DNA from: Astragalus membranaceus
Lineage: Eukaryota > Streptophyta > Magnoliopsida > Fabales > Fabaceae
Direction: 5' to 3'
Length of the DNA stretch: 64,000 nt
NCBI GenBank assembly: GCA_039519185.1
Contig: CM076851.1
Coordinates: 47,226,751 to 47,290,750, forward strand
The notes beneath the pieces were generated by a model. The model was not told the DNA's origin. It did no database searches and worked only from the letters and a program-made list of their open reading frames with translations. Numbering within the stretch: position 1 is the stretch's first letter; each line of letters begins with the position of its first letter. A program made the position numbers and the translations under genes. Below, piece by piece: positions 20,954 to 33,303 of this stretch.

Positions 20954-23900
20954 ATGGCCAGAAGAGGTAGAGGAGTCCCTCCCCCTGCTGTTGATCCACG
21001 TTTTGACTGGATGCAAAATGTGATCGAGAACTAGCAGAAAATGATGCAAGACATGATGCTTATGCATCAGCAGCAACAGATCCAACAGCAAAATGCTCAG
21101 CAGCATCAAGCTCAAGAGCCACAAGTGAACCCAAGGAGAATTTTTACAGAATTCCTGAAAATGAAACCCTCCGAGTTCAGACGTGGGCCGGATGTCATGA
21201 AAGCACAACATTGGCTAGATGACATTGAAAAGATTTTTCTCACAATGCAAGTAACCGATGAAGATAAGCTGAGATTGGCATCCCATATGTTGAAGGGAGA
21301 AGCCAATAACTGGTGGACAAATGCTAGGGCCATGATGGAGACCATGGAAACTCCCCAGACTTGGGAAAATTTCCGAACATCATTTCTGGAACAATTCTTT
21401 CCCACGGCTATGAGGTTTGATAAAGAAAATGAGTTCTTAGCTCTCACACAGGGAGGCTTGACCGTGGGCCAATACACGGCTAAATTTGAAGAGTTGTATC
21501 AATTCTTCGGTTTAGCTGGATATGCCCCCAATGACCGATGGAAAACTGACAGGTATAGATATGGGTTGAGAGAGGATATTGCTCAAAGTCTAAGTTCTTT
21601 TCTGAAGACCAATTATGCAGCCATGGTTCAACAAGCTTATATTGCCGAAAGTGATTTGGCAAGATTGTATGCAAGTAGGAAGGCGTTCCATCAGAGTAAG
21701 AGGAACACTGGGTCATCTAGTTCTCAGATGGGTCCCAAGCATGACTCAAGCAGGGGTGGTAATTATAAAGGGAAGCAGGTGCAAACAATCGACCAAACGA
21801 GGTTTAAAAATTGTCATAAGTGCGGAAGGTATCACCGAGGTGAGTGTCAACTAAAACATACTCGGTGCTATCATTGTAATGAGGAGGGCCACTATGCAAA
21901 TGAGTGCCCAGCAAAGAGGAACATCCAAAGAGCACCAAATGCACCTAGTCAGGGGTGGATCAACACATTGGATGCTCGAACCATCGCACCTACTGATAAT
22001 CTTCTGAGGGGTACGGGATCTCTTTTTAATAATTCAGTCAATATTTTATATGATTCCGGTGCAACTCACTGTTTTATCTCGCAAGCATGTGTGGATCGGT
22101 TGGGACTAGCATTGTCTGAGCTATCCGAACCGATAACTATTTTAACTGCTGCCAAGGGTCGTGTCCAGACCCAATCATTATGTGAAAATTGCCTACTTGT
22201 CATAGGCGACAGACAGTTTGTTGTGAAATTTATTTGCTTGCCGATGAGAAGCATGGACATTGTTCTGGGTATGAATTCGATGGCTGAAAATCATGTAACA
22301 ATCAACTGTGCCGATCGAACTATTAGCCTCGCCTCCGAATCCGTAGGATTGACACAGGCAGATTCTAAAGCAACGATCTCTTACACCGAAGCAAGCCAGT
22401 CATTATTCCAAGGTGCGGAAGCTATTCTTATTATGTTGTCTGCATGTACTGAAACGGGTTTAGACTTGTCATCTGTGCAAGTGGTAAATGAATTTCTAGA
22501 TGTCTTTCCAGAAGAAGTTTCATCCCTACCTCCTGACTGAGAGGTAGAATTCTCAATAGAATTGATTCCTGGTGCGGGATCAATATCTATTGCTCCTTAT
22601 AGAATGTCTCCTTTGGAATCGAAGGAATTAAAGTCCCAACTTGAAGAATTAATATCAAAGAGGTTCATCCGACCGAGTGCCTCTCCATGGGGTGCTCCGG
22701 TGTTGCTAGTTAAGAAGAAAGACGGAAGCATGAGATTGTGTATTGACTACCGTCAACTCAACAAGGTGACGATTAAGAACAAATATCCATTGCCAAGGAT
22801 AGACGATTTGCTTGACCAACTTCGGGGTGCCGTGGTATTTTCAAAAATTGATATGAGGTCGGGCTATCATCAAATAAAGGTACGGGCCTTAGATATTCCG
22901 AAGACAGCTTTCCGTACTAGGTATGGACATTACGAGTTCGTAGTGATGCCCTTCGGTTTGACTAATGCTCCAGCGGTATTCATGGATTACATGAACCGAG
23001 TGTTTCACACGTACCTTGATCAGTTTGTAGTAGTTTTTATTGATGATATCTTGGTGTACTCTAAGACCATTGAGGACCATGTTCAACATCTCCGCATTGT
23101 TCTGAACGTACTCCGAGAAAAGATATTGTATGCCAAGCCGTCGAAGTGTGACTTCTGGATGCCGGAAGTGAAGTTTTTGGGACACGTGATTTCCCAATCG
23201 GGAGTTGCGGTGGATCCCGGTAAAGTAGAAGCGGTGTTGAACTAGGAACGACCAACATCTGTCACTGAAATAAGAAGTTTCTTGGGTCTAGCTGGTTACT
23301 ACAGGAGGTTTATTCAAGGTTTTTCACAATTGGTTCTTCCACTTACTCGGTTGACTCGTAAGGCCCAACCGTTTATATGGAATGCTGATTGTGAGGAATG
23401 TTTTCAAGAGTTGAAGGTTAGGCTGACTTCTACTCCAATCCTAATTCTTCCAGATCCGTCTTTGGATTTTCAAATTTACAGCGATGCTTCTGGAAAGGGT
23501 TTGGGATGTGTTCTCATGCAGAACCAACAAGTTGTAGCTTATGCCTCCAGACAGTTGAAGACTCATGAAGAGAATTATCCGACTCATGATTTGGAGTTGG
23601 CAGCTATTGTGTACGCACTGAAGATTTGGAGACATTACCTGTATGGGTCCCGTTTCGAAGTCTTTAGTGATCATAAAAGCTTGAAATACTTGTTTGATCA
23701 CAAGGAGCTGAATAACAGGCAGAGAAGATGGGTGGAGTTTCTGAAAGATTATGACTTCGAATTGAAGTATCATCCGGGAAAGGCTAATGTTGTAGCTGAT
23801 GCACTAAGTAGGAAATCCATTCACATAGCAGAGATTATGATGCATGAAATGAGACTGTTGTAGTCCTTTAGAGACCTAAATTTGAATGCAAGATCAAGAA

Positions 23901-25350
23901 AGAACAGGTTAGTGTTGAGCCATATGAGGATCTCTAGTTCCTTAAGAGAGTCTATTCGCATAGCACAGAAAGTTGACGTGAAGCTACAATCACAAAAAGT
24001 GTTGCCAGATTTTACCGAAGATAGTGATCGAGTTATTTGTTTCAACGGTAGGATCTGTGTGCCCGATAATGAAGATATTAAAAAGCAAGTGCTAGAGGAA
24101 GCACACCGAAGTTTATTTTCTGTACATCCTGGATCCACCAAGATGTATAGAGATTTAAAGCAGATGTATTGGTGGCATGGAATGAAGTTAGAGATTGCTG
24201 AATTTGTATCAAAATGCTTAACTTGCCAAAGAGTTAAGATAGAACATCAGAAACCTGCTGGTCTGCTACGACCACTAGACGTGCCAGTGTGGAAATGGGA
24301 AGACATTTCTATGGATTTTGTAATGGCGTTGCCAAGGTCTCAAGCCGGTAACGACTCCATTTGGGTAGTTGTGGATCGGTTAACTAATCAGCTCATTTTA
24401 TTCCAGTTCGTTCGAGCAGTAAGGTATCCAAATTAGCAGAAGTGTATTTGAAGAACATAGTAAGGTTACATGGGGTTCCTACCAGTATAGTGTCGGATCG
24501 AGATCCGAAATTCACTTCTCGATTTTGGAAAGCTCTGAATGAAGCATTGGGAACTAAAGTACTTCTTAGTACCGCTTATCACCCAAAGACAGATGGTCAG
24601 ACCGAGAGAACTATCCAGACATTAGAGGATATGCTTAGGGCTTCGGTACTTGATAACGGAAAGAAATGGGAGGATCATCTTCCATTGGTGGAATTCTCAT
24701 ACAACAACAGTTATCATTCCAGTATAGGAATGGCACCTTTTGAAGCCTTGTATGGTAGGAAATGCAGGACTCCATTGTGTTGGTGGGAAGTTGGCGAGAA
24801 TTGATTGTTAGGGCCAGAGATGATTCATGAAACTACTGAGAAGATCCGGTTAATCAGAGAAAGAATGAAAGCTGCCCAGAGCAGGCAAAAGAGCTATGCT
24901 GATAAAAGAAGAAGGCCGTTAGAATTTGAGTCGGGCGATCATGTGTTTTTGAGATTATCACCAACAATTGGCACAGGTAGGGCATTACGGGTGAAGAAAC
25001 TCAGTCCTCGGTATATTGGACCCTTCCAGATTATCGAGCGAGTAGGGCCTCTTGCATACCGTATTGCTTTGCCTCCACCATTGTCAAATCTGCATGATGT
25101 ATTTCATGTGTCTCAGTTGAGGAAGTACATTCCCGATCCAAGTCAACCGTTAGATTTTGAAACGATTGACCTTCGACCGGACTTGTCCTTCCAACCTAAT
25201 CCGAATTATATCATGGAACGTGGCGAGAGGACACTACGGACAAAGTCAATTCCCATTGTCAAGGTGGTTTGGGATGGTTTTTCCGCCGAGGAAGCTACTT
25301 GGGAGTTGGAGGACGATATGCGGACTCGGTATCCGTATTTGTTCTCTTGA
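20954..25350 (+). pseudogene. Gag-pol of the chromovirus, disrupted
   Basis: The ATG at 20954 opens a frame stopped at once by TAG (21032). The frame then continues through a gag domain (about 21150-21500), CCHC knuckles (CHKCGRYHRGEC, CYHCNEEGHYANEC), protease (YDSGATHCFIS), reverse transcriptase (FIDDILVYS), RNase H, H2C2 zinc finger, integrase and a chromodomain-like end (TWELEDDMR). Further breaks are TGA 22538, TAG 23243, TAG 23861, a one-base deletion near 24390, and TGA 24802. TGA 22538 and TAG 23243 fit C-to-T change of CGA and TGG, the usual decay of methylated elements. No protein longer than about 500 residues can be made. Confidence 0.92.
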
Positions 25351-25387
25351 GGTACGTTGTGTCTAATTTTGAGGACAAAATTCTTTC

Positions 25388-25400
25388 AAGTTGGGGAGAA
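25388..25400 (+). other. Polypurine tract of the chromovirus
   Basis: The purine-rich AGTTGGGGAGAA directly precedes TGTAACATCC, the start of the 3' LTR. Confidence 0.75.
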
Positions 25401-27712
25401 TGTAACATCCTCAAAATAATTAGGCGAATTATTTGGATGTTAACCCAATTGAATTTTTTTTTTTTAAATTGGGGAAGGGGGAAATTTTTATTAATCAAAG
25501 TGGCACTAATGGCCATTTTACAACTGTCCCCGAGGGGATTTGAACTCAGCACCTTGAAGATATAAGGCTAGCTCTTACCACTGAACTAGCACCTCAAGTG
25601 TGTTAATCCAATTGAATTAATTTGGTACTTAATTGGTAAAATTATTGAGTGCTAAAATTAATTATTGGCTGTCACAGGATCGTTAACCGAATAATACAGG
25701 TCAATGAAGTTTTGGAATCGAAATAAGGGATTAAGATCAATATGGTGATTGGACCACGCTACCACTTATTTATTAATTAAATATATGTGTGTGTGTGTGT
25801 GTTGAATAAAGAAAGAAAAGAAGAAAGGAAAGAAAGGAAAGAAAGAAGAATACGCAGAGAAGAGGAAAGAAGAAAAGAAAGAAGAAAAGAAAGAAGAAGA
25901 TAAAGAAGAAAGAAGAAGAAGAAGAAGGATCACCCCCAAGCCCCACACTTCATCACCTTCATCATCTCACCTTCCTTTTCAAAACCCAAGAAGTAGGTGA
26001 GTTTTCCTCCATTTTCCCCCTATTTTATGACCTACGAATTTGTGAGGGTTTTGATGGTGATTTGGTGAAATCGTGTATTGTGTGATGAAATTGATGATTG
26101 AATCATGCTTAGGATCGAAGTCAAGAGCGATTGAACGCGATTGGAAGCTCGAAACGAAGTTAGGAGCGGTTCGGTGTTGATTGGGTTCGATTCGGTGATT
26201 TTGACATCTCGGTGATTTCGGCTCGGCAACGACTCTCGCTTCACGGGTGAGTTTTACTCACGTTTAGGTTTATTCCGTTTTGGTATGATTTGTTGCGTCG
26301 GTTGATTTCGAGAGTTTTGAGTCAAAAACCGTTAATTCGAAAAATATCGTTTTTGGATGAGGATCCGTTTAGATTGAGTTTTTGATTGAATTGCTTGATT
26401 GTTTGATGTTGATTGGATTGGAATATTGCCCGGTATTGTCTGTTTTCGAGTTAGGAATCGATCGGGGCGAGTTTCGGATTGATCGGAAAGCAAATTTTCA
26501 TAAAACAGGCCATTTTTGCAATGCTGTCAAATGAGCACGACCCGTGCGTCCCAGGGGCACGACCCGTGCGCCTGGTTCGGTTTCAGTTTTTAAAAATGTC
26601 TAACAGGGCGCACGACCTGTGCGTCCCAGGGGCACGACCCGTGCGCATGGTTCAGTCCAAATTTTTCAAAGTGCCCTAAATGATTCCGTTTCGATTCCAA
26701 TCCTTTCCTAATCCTTTCCTAACCCTTCTATAATGATATTGGGCTTCTAATGCCATGATTTTGGGTATGTTTCATAAGGGTTTTATAAAATACTTTTGAA
26801 GTTGAAATTCTTTCGAAAAGCCGAACAATAGTATACGTGTGTGGATATGTTTTAATAATAACAAAGCGGACTATGAGTCCTACGGGGTAAAGCATAATGT
26901 AAATGGACTATGGGTTCATATGATTATAGATATATGTTTGTATATGTATCGAGTTGGGTGACGACCCATGTGTAACATACTAGGCGGGGCAGTCATGATC
27001 CCTTACCCTAGGCTCCATGCCAATAGGAGAATGTACTATTGGTAGGGGGGTTCACCGGGAGTTAGCGGTTACGCAGTCGGTGTTATGTTAAATTAATTGT
27101 TGTGCGGTCCACCGGGAGTTAGCAGCCATGCAATCGGTGTCGTACTGAGTTATAGCAGATTCCCCGGGAGTTAGCGGTCACGCAGTCGGTGGAATGCTAT
27201 GTGTAAAATAATGCGGTTCATCGGGAGTTAGCGGTCACGCAGTCGGTGCCGTGTTGAGTTAAAAATGTTTTAGACTAGTACCGAGAGAGCTAGTAGGGGT
27301 CACGGTAGAACTCACTGAGATGGTATCTCACTGTTTATATGTTGTTGTTTTACAGAGACACAGGGACAGCGGAAATCCAAGAGACACGAGTAGGTTGGGC
27401 TCGGGCGACTACTGATGACTTAGCGTTTATGCTTAAGTTATTTTTATTTCCTTTTTGGCTGTCTATGTATAACAACACTATGTCTTCAGTATTAGGTTTT
27501 CTTCCGCTTTCTTGTATGATGCTGAATACCATAGTTGCTGACAGTTTATGATCTGAGTACCGTATGGTCTTATTTGTGTATAAGACGGGTATGTTATATT
27601 TCAGCAAAAATTTTATAATGGTATTCAGTGTCTGAGCAGGAAATACTATCTCTGATGTGTGATTGATGTGCACTTGGGCGTTTTTAACAAATAAAAATAC
27701 CGGGGTGTTACA
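25401..27712 (+). repeat. 3' LTR of the defective chromovirus
   Basis: Begins TGTAACATCC and ends GGGGTGTTACA. It matches the 5' LTR apart from scattered substitutions and small length changes in simple repeats, and apart from a SINE at 25456-25600. It keeps the first about 40 bp that the 5' LTR has lost. Confidence 0.88.
25456..25600 (-). mobile_element. tRNA-derived SINE inserted in the 3' LTR
   Basis: On the minus strand, a tRNA-like head (GGTGCTAGTTCAGTGGTAAG) with A-box-like and B-box-like (GAGTTCAAATCC) promoter elements is followed by an oligo(A) tail, seen as T's at about 25456-25465. An 18-bp target duplication, TGTTAAYCCAATTGAATT, flanks it (25438-25455 and 25601-25618) with one mismatch. 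The 5' LTR lacks the insert, so it arrived after the retrotransposon. Confidence 0.85.
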
Positions 27713-28371
27713 GAGCTTCTGAATCACTTATCAACCAAATACGTTGAAGATCCGGAAGTTCTTCCAAAATAGAAGATAGAGAATAGAAACTATTATTTTG
27801 TTCATCGATGAAATCAAGACATGAAGTTCTTGCAGATGTTTGAACTTGGAATGAGATATTATTTGTTGGAGACAACCAAGACTGGATAATAGAAGTAAAT
27901 ACTCTACGAGGGATTCCTTTATGACCACAGAGAGAAATATATGCAATTTTTTTTAATCTCACAATCTTTGAGTATTAACTTTTCAAGATTTGGCAAGTTT
28001 GAAAAGTCCGGAGTATATCTCAAGTTGTGAGAATGACTAAGGTTGAGCATTTTCAGCTTCCTCCCATTTCCCCTTCTCCCTCAATCTTTGAACCCACCCT
28101 TTTTATTTGTTCATCCTATCACTAAAAAATCAAATTGAATTCATACCTGAGACTTCCTCCACACTCCTTCCAGATTGGAATATTTTAATTCAATAGAAAC
28201 TAAACTTCCTTGGAGAATGTCTCCAGGTGTACATTTTAAAGGGAATCCATGCCAACAAAGCCACCTAAGATCTTTTCAAAGATATTTGTAATCTCCATCA
28301 AGTTTTAAGCCAGAAAGTTGAAGAATTCTAAGCTTGTCCATCTTCTCAAATGCTTTGGTTTCCAGATACGT
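27713..28371 (-). pseudogene. TIR-NBS-LRR (TNL) pseudogene, LRR part
   Basis: The minus strand from 28371 reads TKAFEKMDKLRILQLSG, DLRWLCWHGFPLKCTPGD and LVSIELKYSNLEGVWRKSQ, which is the start of the LRR domain of a legume TNL. A GT donor follows at 28146. The next exon reads LKMLNLSHSHNLRYTPDFSN. After a deletion of several LRRs the frame resumes as AYISLCGHKGIPRRVF...SWLSPTNNIS and runs to the chromovirus at 27713. There is a stop in the first exon (after DGDYKYL) and frame breaks, so the gene is dead. The TIR and NBS parts are absent: a Copia LTR begins at 28372. Confidence 0.85.
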
Positions 28372-29749
28372 TGTTGATGCTGGAATTTAATATAAAATTC
28401 CTAAAAACACCCTTGAAATAAATATAACAGCTTTTTTATATTATAAAAGCTGTTATAAGGTAGTTACAAATTCTGTTTCTACAGTTAACAGTTTGTTAAC
28501 TAGTTTATTATTTCAAAAAACTGGGTTTGTAACTAACACAAACCCATCTAACAACTAAAAGATCCAGAGAAAGCTGTATAAATAGATAGGTACACATTGT
28601 AATCTATACCCATAACAGTTTTACAAATAATAAATTTTACATTCTGCAGTTGTATTCCTTTTTCTTGAGCATTTCTCTTCTTCTCCTTCTCTGTAACTGA
28701 GTGTGTATCCTTCTCCAAAAGGTGGTTGTGAGAACTTGCAAAAAGAGAGAAAAATAGAGGGTTCGAGACCTATTTCAGTGACTGAAAAGAGGATTAAAAG
28801 AAATAAAAGAGAGAGGAAGTAGAAGTTACCTTCTGTGAACTTAGGAGAAGCTCTTCAGCAGATTTTGCGTGTTGATTGTTCATCAGAACAGTTATTGGTG
28901 TTACATGCAAAAGGAAAAACAAAGGGAAATTAGGGTTTGTCGTTTAAAGAAAGAGATAAAGGGAAAAACACAAAGAAGTTGTGATTGTTACCTTTATTTG
29001 TGCTTCTGAAATCTTTCAAACACACGTTGTGTACCTGAAACATAAGAAACCAGTTAAGGTTTTGTGAAAGAAATCAACAATAAAAGGAAAAACAGAAAAG
29101 AAGCAACGCGGTTACCTTCGTGGTGGTCCGATCAAAACCCTAAGCCACAGTTCCTGAAAAAGATCAAGATTCAGATATTAGGGTTTCTGAATCAAACCAA
29201 ATCAAAGAAAATAAAAGATCAGAGACGTGATCTATACCTTGTGCAGTTTCTGGTACGATTCGTTGAAGGATTCAAGCCATGAAACCTTCGCAAGTGACAA
29301 ACTCTGTGTTCGTAAGTGAGAACACAAAATCGTGTCAATACTGTAACGAAACCAAAGAGGTTTTGTTACCAATCACTTGCAAACACCATTAAAAGCGTGA
29401 TTGAAGCATTTGGAAGCTTCAATCACTGAGTTTCGTGAAGAAAGTTGAAAACCTAGCTGCGGAGAAGAAGATCATAGCGGCGCAATAAGAAGGAGAGAGA
29501 AAAGGATCTTGAAATTCTGGGCAGAAAAATTAAGTTTTAACTTATATACAACGGGAAGTGGAGCGGGTCGTTTCTAACCCGCGTGTTGCTACAGTTACTG
29601 AATCTGGGTTCCCCAGGAACCCGTTTGGCAGCCAAGTTGGGCTGCTGTGTTTTTTGGTGCTTGTGGGCTGGGTATTTTTCTATTTGCACCCTGCTGTTTC
29701 ATTTTGGCAACCTACAAAAAAAATCAGATTATATGGTTATAAAATATCA
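28372..29749 (+). repeat. Candidate 5' LTR/leader of the Copia element
   Basis: Starts TGTTGATGC and ends ...ATATCA shortly before the primer site. A good TATA box (TATAAATA at 28577) lies 200 bp in. The right boundary is uncertain because the second LTR is absent. The 28830-29240 part looks like small minus-strand exons flanked by AG...GT, not like typical LTR sequence. Confidence 0.45.
28577..28584 (+). promoter_or_regulatory. TATA box in the Copia LTR
   Basis: TATAAATA in the context CTGTATAAATAGATAGG, about 205 bp from the LTR start, as in many plant Copia LTRs. Confidence 0.5.
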
Positions 29750-29752
29750 ATA

Positions 29753-29760
29753 TGGTATCA
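29753..29760 (+). other. Putative primer-binding site of the Copia element
   Basis: TGGTATCA matches the first eight bases of the initiator tRNA-Met site. The following bases (TTGAGC) diverge from the usual GAGC. Confidence 0.5.
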
Positions 29761-29954
29761 TTGAGCATGGTAACAATCCAGGGACATTTCTAAACTTTAA
29801 ACTCTAGTTCTTTATCTTTCTTTCACAATTCTTTAAAAGTTTCTTTATAGATTTTATTAGCACACAGCAGGCAGGCTGTGTGTGTGAGTTCTTTGACAGT
29901 TTAAGTGTTTTTGAAACAGGTGTTAGAAGGTGCTAATCAAGGTTTCAAAACAGT

Positions 29955-32086
29955 ATGTCAAGTGCAAGTTTATCCACCCAAATTCCCAAGCTGAATGGGA
30001 AAAAGTGGGACAGGTGGAGTTTGCAAATGGAAGCAATCTTTGGCTTCCATGATGTTTTAGAAATTTTTCAAGAAGGGGTTCCAGCACTAGCTCAGAACCC
30101 AATCCCTGAACAAAGAGCTGAACATAAGGAAAACACTAAGAAGGATTGGAAAGCCATCTATCTCATACACCAGGGGTGTGATGAGAGTAACTTTGACAGA
30201 ATTAGAGGCATTAAAGTCTCTAAAACTGCCTGGGACCTCCTTGACAAATACTATAATGGTGTTGCACCAGTCAAGGAGGAGAAGCTGCAATCATTGAGAA
30301 AACAGTATGAAAATCTAAACATGCAGGAGGGTGAAAGTATTACTGATTTCTTTGGGAGACTAAAGAAAATCACTAATGCAATGAGTCTCAATGGAGAAAC
30401 ATTAACTGAACAAACTGTTTGTAAGAAAATTCTTAGGTCCTTAACCAGAAAAATTGATTTTATTGTGAACAGCATTGAATACACCATCAAGCCTGAAGAT
30501 CTCCAAAGTAGGCTTGAAGCCAAAGAGATTAGGATGAATCTCTTAAATTGTGAAGGTGAAGAAGATCAAGCTATGTTTGCTGCCAAACCAAAGGGAAAGA
30601 AATGGACTAAGGGCAACAACAACAACAACAACCAATCAGGCAAAGGTAATTGGTCTAAGGGTAAGTCAGTTAAGTCTAGTGGTAAGGGTGACTCCATTAA
30701 GAAAAATTCTGATTCTAGTAAAAAGAAGGATAAATCTAAGGTACAATGCTATAGATGTGATAAATATGGGCATTATGCCACTGAATGTCCTACTAGAAAG
30801 GATTCTAAGCCTAAGGAAACTGAAATTGAAGCCAATATGGCTAAAAAAGATTCTGATTCAGATTCTGAGCATGTAGGCTTTAGTATGATAACTGATGAGT
30901 TAGGAGAAACAGAACCTAGGGAGGATCTTGTTGTAACTAACCTAGACTTAAAGGAAAACAGTGACTGTGTAGTTCTGTCAGTTACTACAACTTATGGCAA
31001 AACCATCATTGAAATTTGGTATCTAGATTCAGGGTGTTCTAATCACATGACTGGTAACAAAGAGTGGTTAGTTGACTTCGATTCTAGTAGAAAAACCACT
31101 ATAAAGTGTGCTAGCAATAAGGCTATAACAGCTGAAGGAATAGGAAACATAAGATTTACAAAAGAAAATGGACAAGTAATTTTGATAAAAGATGTTTTCT
31201 ATGTTCTTGGGATCAGCTGTAACCCTATCAGCCTAGGACAGCTTATAGAAAAGGGTTTTTCAATAGTAATGAAGGATCTAAAAGTAAGGTTGTATGATGT
31301 TAAAGACAAACTAGTTTTAACAACACCTTTAGCCACCAATAGAACCTTCAAAACCAGCATTAGTATCACAGAGACAGATTGTCTAAGTGCCACAGCTAGT
31401 TTTGAAGGTATGCTATGGCATAAAAGGTTTGGGCATTTAAACTTCAAAGGCCTAAGTAATCTAAGTACTAAAGGGTTAGTAGAGGGATTACCTAAAATTG
31501 AAGTTACTAAAGAGACATGTACTACTTGCCTAGTGGGTAAGCAACCTAGAAAGAAGTCTAATAAGGAAATGAAACATTTTTCTAAGGATATTTTTGCATG
31601 TTGTATATTTTGACCTATGTGGACCACTTGATATATATACCCTCTATTAGGGGAAATAAATACTTTATGACTTTTGTAGATGAGTTTTCAAGGAAAATTT
31701 GGCTATATCTACATAAGACTAAAGGAGAAGCCTATGGTGTTTTTAAGGAGTTTAAGGCAATAGCAGAAACTCAAAGTGGTAAGAAACTTAAGGTCTTAAG
31801 GACTGATGTTGGTTGTGAGTACACCTCAAAAGAGTTTGAGGAATACTGCACTACTCAAGGTATAATACATGAAGTAACATCACCCTATACTCCTCAGCAT
31901 AATGGTATTGCTGAAAGGAGGAATAGGACAATACTTGATATGGCTAGGAGCATGATCAAGTCAAAAGGGCTACCTAAAAGGCTATGGGCAGAAGCTGTCC
32001 ATACAGCTGTCTATATCCTAAATAGGTGCTCTACTAAAGGTTTGGAAGACAAGGTACCAGAACATGTCTATATCCTAAATAGTATC
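29955..32086 (+). pseudogene. Copia gag-protease-integrase, frameshifted and truncated
   Basis: The first frame (29955-31613) has a copia gag domain, one CCHC knuckle (CYRCDKYGHYATEC, about 30748), the protease motif WYLDSGCSNHMTG, and the pre-integrase zinc region (WHKRFGHLN...CTTCLVGK). Two small frameshifts between about 31585 and 31640 separate it from the integrase core, with FVDEFSRKIWLY, a degraded RTDVGCEYTS where TDNGGEY is usual, and PQHNGIAERRNRT. The frame ends where the element is cut. No reverse transcriptase follows. Confidence 0.9.
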
Positions 32087-32202
32087 CTTTTATAACCATA
32101 ACAATCATAAGCATAAGTGAAGTATTATCATTCATATATCATTACGGAAGGTTAGGAAAAAGATTGGAATGTTTTAGTTTTAGAAAATAATCTGGAAATT
32201 GA

Positions 32203-32372
32203 TTCACAAATCCTGGGAATTGATTCACAACTCTTCATAACCCTTGGGAATTGATTCCCAACTCTTAATGACTCTTGGGAACAGATTCCCAACTCTTGGG
32301 AATTGATTCCCAACTCTTGACAACACTTGGGAATTGATTCACAACTCTTGGGAATTGCTTCCCAACTCTTGT
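32203..32372 (+). repeat. Tandem GGAATTGATTCCCAACTC repeat
   Basis: About seven imperfect copies of a roughly 20-24 bp unit, alternating GGGAATTGATTCACAACTC and GGGAATTGATTCCCAACTC forms. The GGGAATnGATTCCC part is palindromic. It lies in the minus-strand gypsy LTR. Confidence 0.8.
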
Positions 32373-33303
32373 GAATCACAACAACCACTTCAAACAATCA
32401 ATTAAACAAACACTTGGCAATCAAACCACATTACTCATAACACTCAATCACACCTCAAACATCAATTTCATCAAAATCCATCAATTGTTCAGTTTAATGG
32501 TTTTTCACCAAAACGCTTTACAATCACACATCAAACCGAGACATCAATTCAATCAACCAATCAAACATAGCTTGACAATCAATCCATTACATTCAATTAA
32601 CATCAAACATCAATTTTTTGTCATAACCTCAACTTTCAACAATTCAAACGAAATTCTCAATAATCGAAGAACTCATCTCGCCTGTCGACTCGAACACACG
32701 AACATGCGGGGAGACTCAACTTTGAATATAGAATCACCTAGGCACCAACAATTTGCTCCTAGATCTTCAAAATCACTCCAAAGCCCCAAACTTGATTCCT
32801 AAGGTTTGGACTTTTAATAGCCACTTCACCATCACCCATAACCATCTAGGAATTACTATTCATGATCCCTAACCTCAAGTGAGCTTCTTCACGTAAACCC
32901 CAATTCTTTGAGTCACAAACCCTAACTCAATCAAACTTTGATTTCTCCACTCCAAAGTAACACCCAAACCTTTAATTGAGCTTCTACAACTCCAAGATTC
33001 ATGAATGGAGGAATAACACTTCAAACCTCCTCTTTTATGCTTGAAATTCGAAAATGTCAAGATGAGAGAGAGTGAGTTGTGGGTGATGATTTTTGTACCA
33101 AAGTAAGGAGGATGAAGCAATGAATGGAATGGTGAAAAGAAGGAAAAATTTTCATGAATAATCCTCCCTCCCTCTCCTCTTCTCACCTTCGCCTATCTCT
33201 CTATTTTCTCTTCCATTTTCATCTTTCTTTTCTTTCTTTTTCTTTCATCCTTCGAGCTTCTCTTTCTTTCTCACTTTATTTCCTTTTCTTTTCTTTTTAA
33301 AAA

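Larger units (their letters stand above)
18699..27712 (+). mobile_element. Tekay/Del-like chromovirus (Ty3/gypsy), defective
   Basis: Two long LTRs (18699-20818 and 25401-27712) flank a gag-pol region with primer site and purine tract in normal order. The target duplication GAGCT is present on both sides, and a TNL gene is continuous across the insertion. Gag-pol carries four in-frame stops plus a frameshift. The left LTR lacks about the first 40 bp present in the right LTR. The right LTR carries a SINE. The lineage call rests on the chromodomain-like C-terminus and the LHDVFHVSQLRKY motif. Confidence 0.88.
28372..32086 (+). mobile_element. Ty1/copia retrotransposon, 3'-truncated
   Basis: A candidate LTR starts TGTTGATGCTGG at 28372 inside the TNL gene. 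A primer site follows at 29753 and a copia gag-integrase frame at 29955-32086. Reverse transcriptase, RNase H and the 3' LTR are missing. The right break at about 32086 lies within a duplicated TGTCTATATCCTAAATAG (32008 and 32067), suggesting a repair-generated junction. Confidence 0.75.

Noticed and set aside
32203..32372. Possible CRISPR-like array of GGAATTGATTCCC units
   Set aside because: Units are contiguous imperfect minisatellite copies without unique spacers, in eukaryotic DNA.
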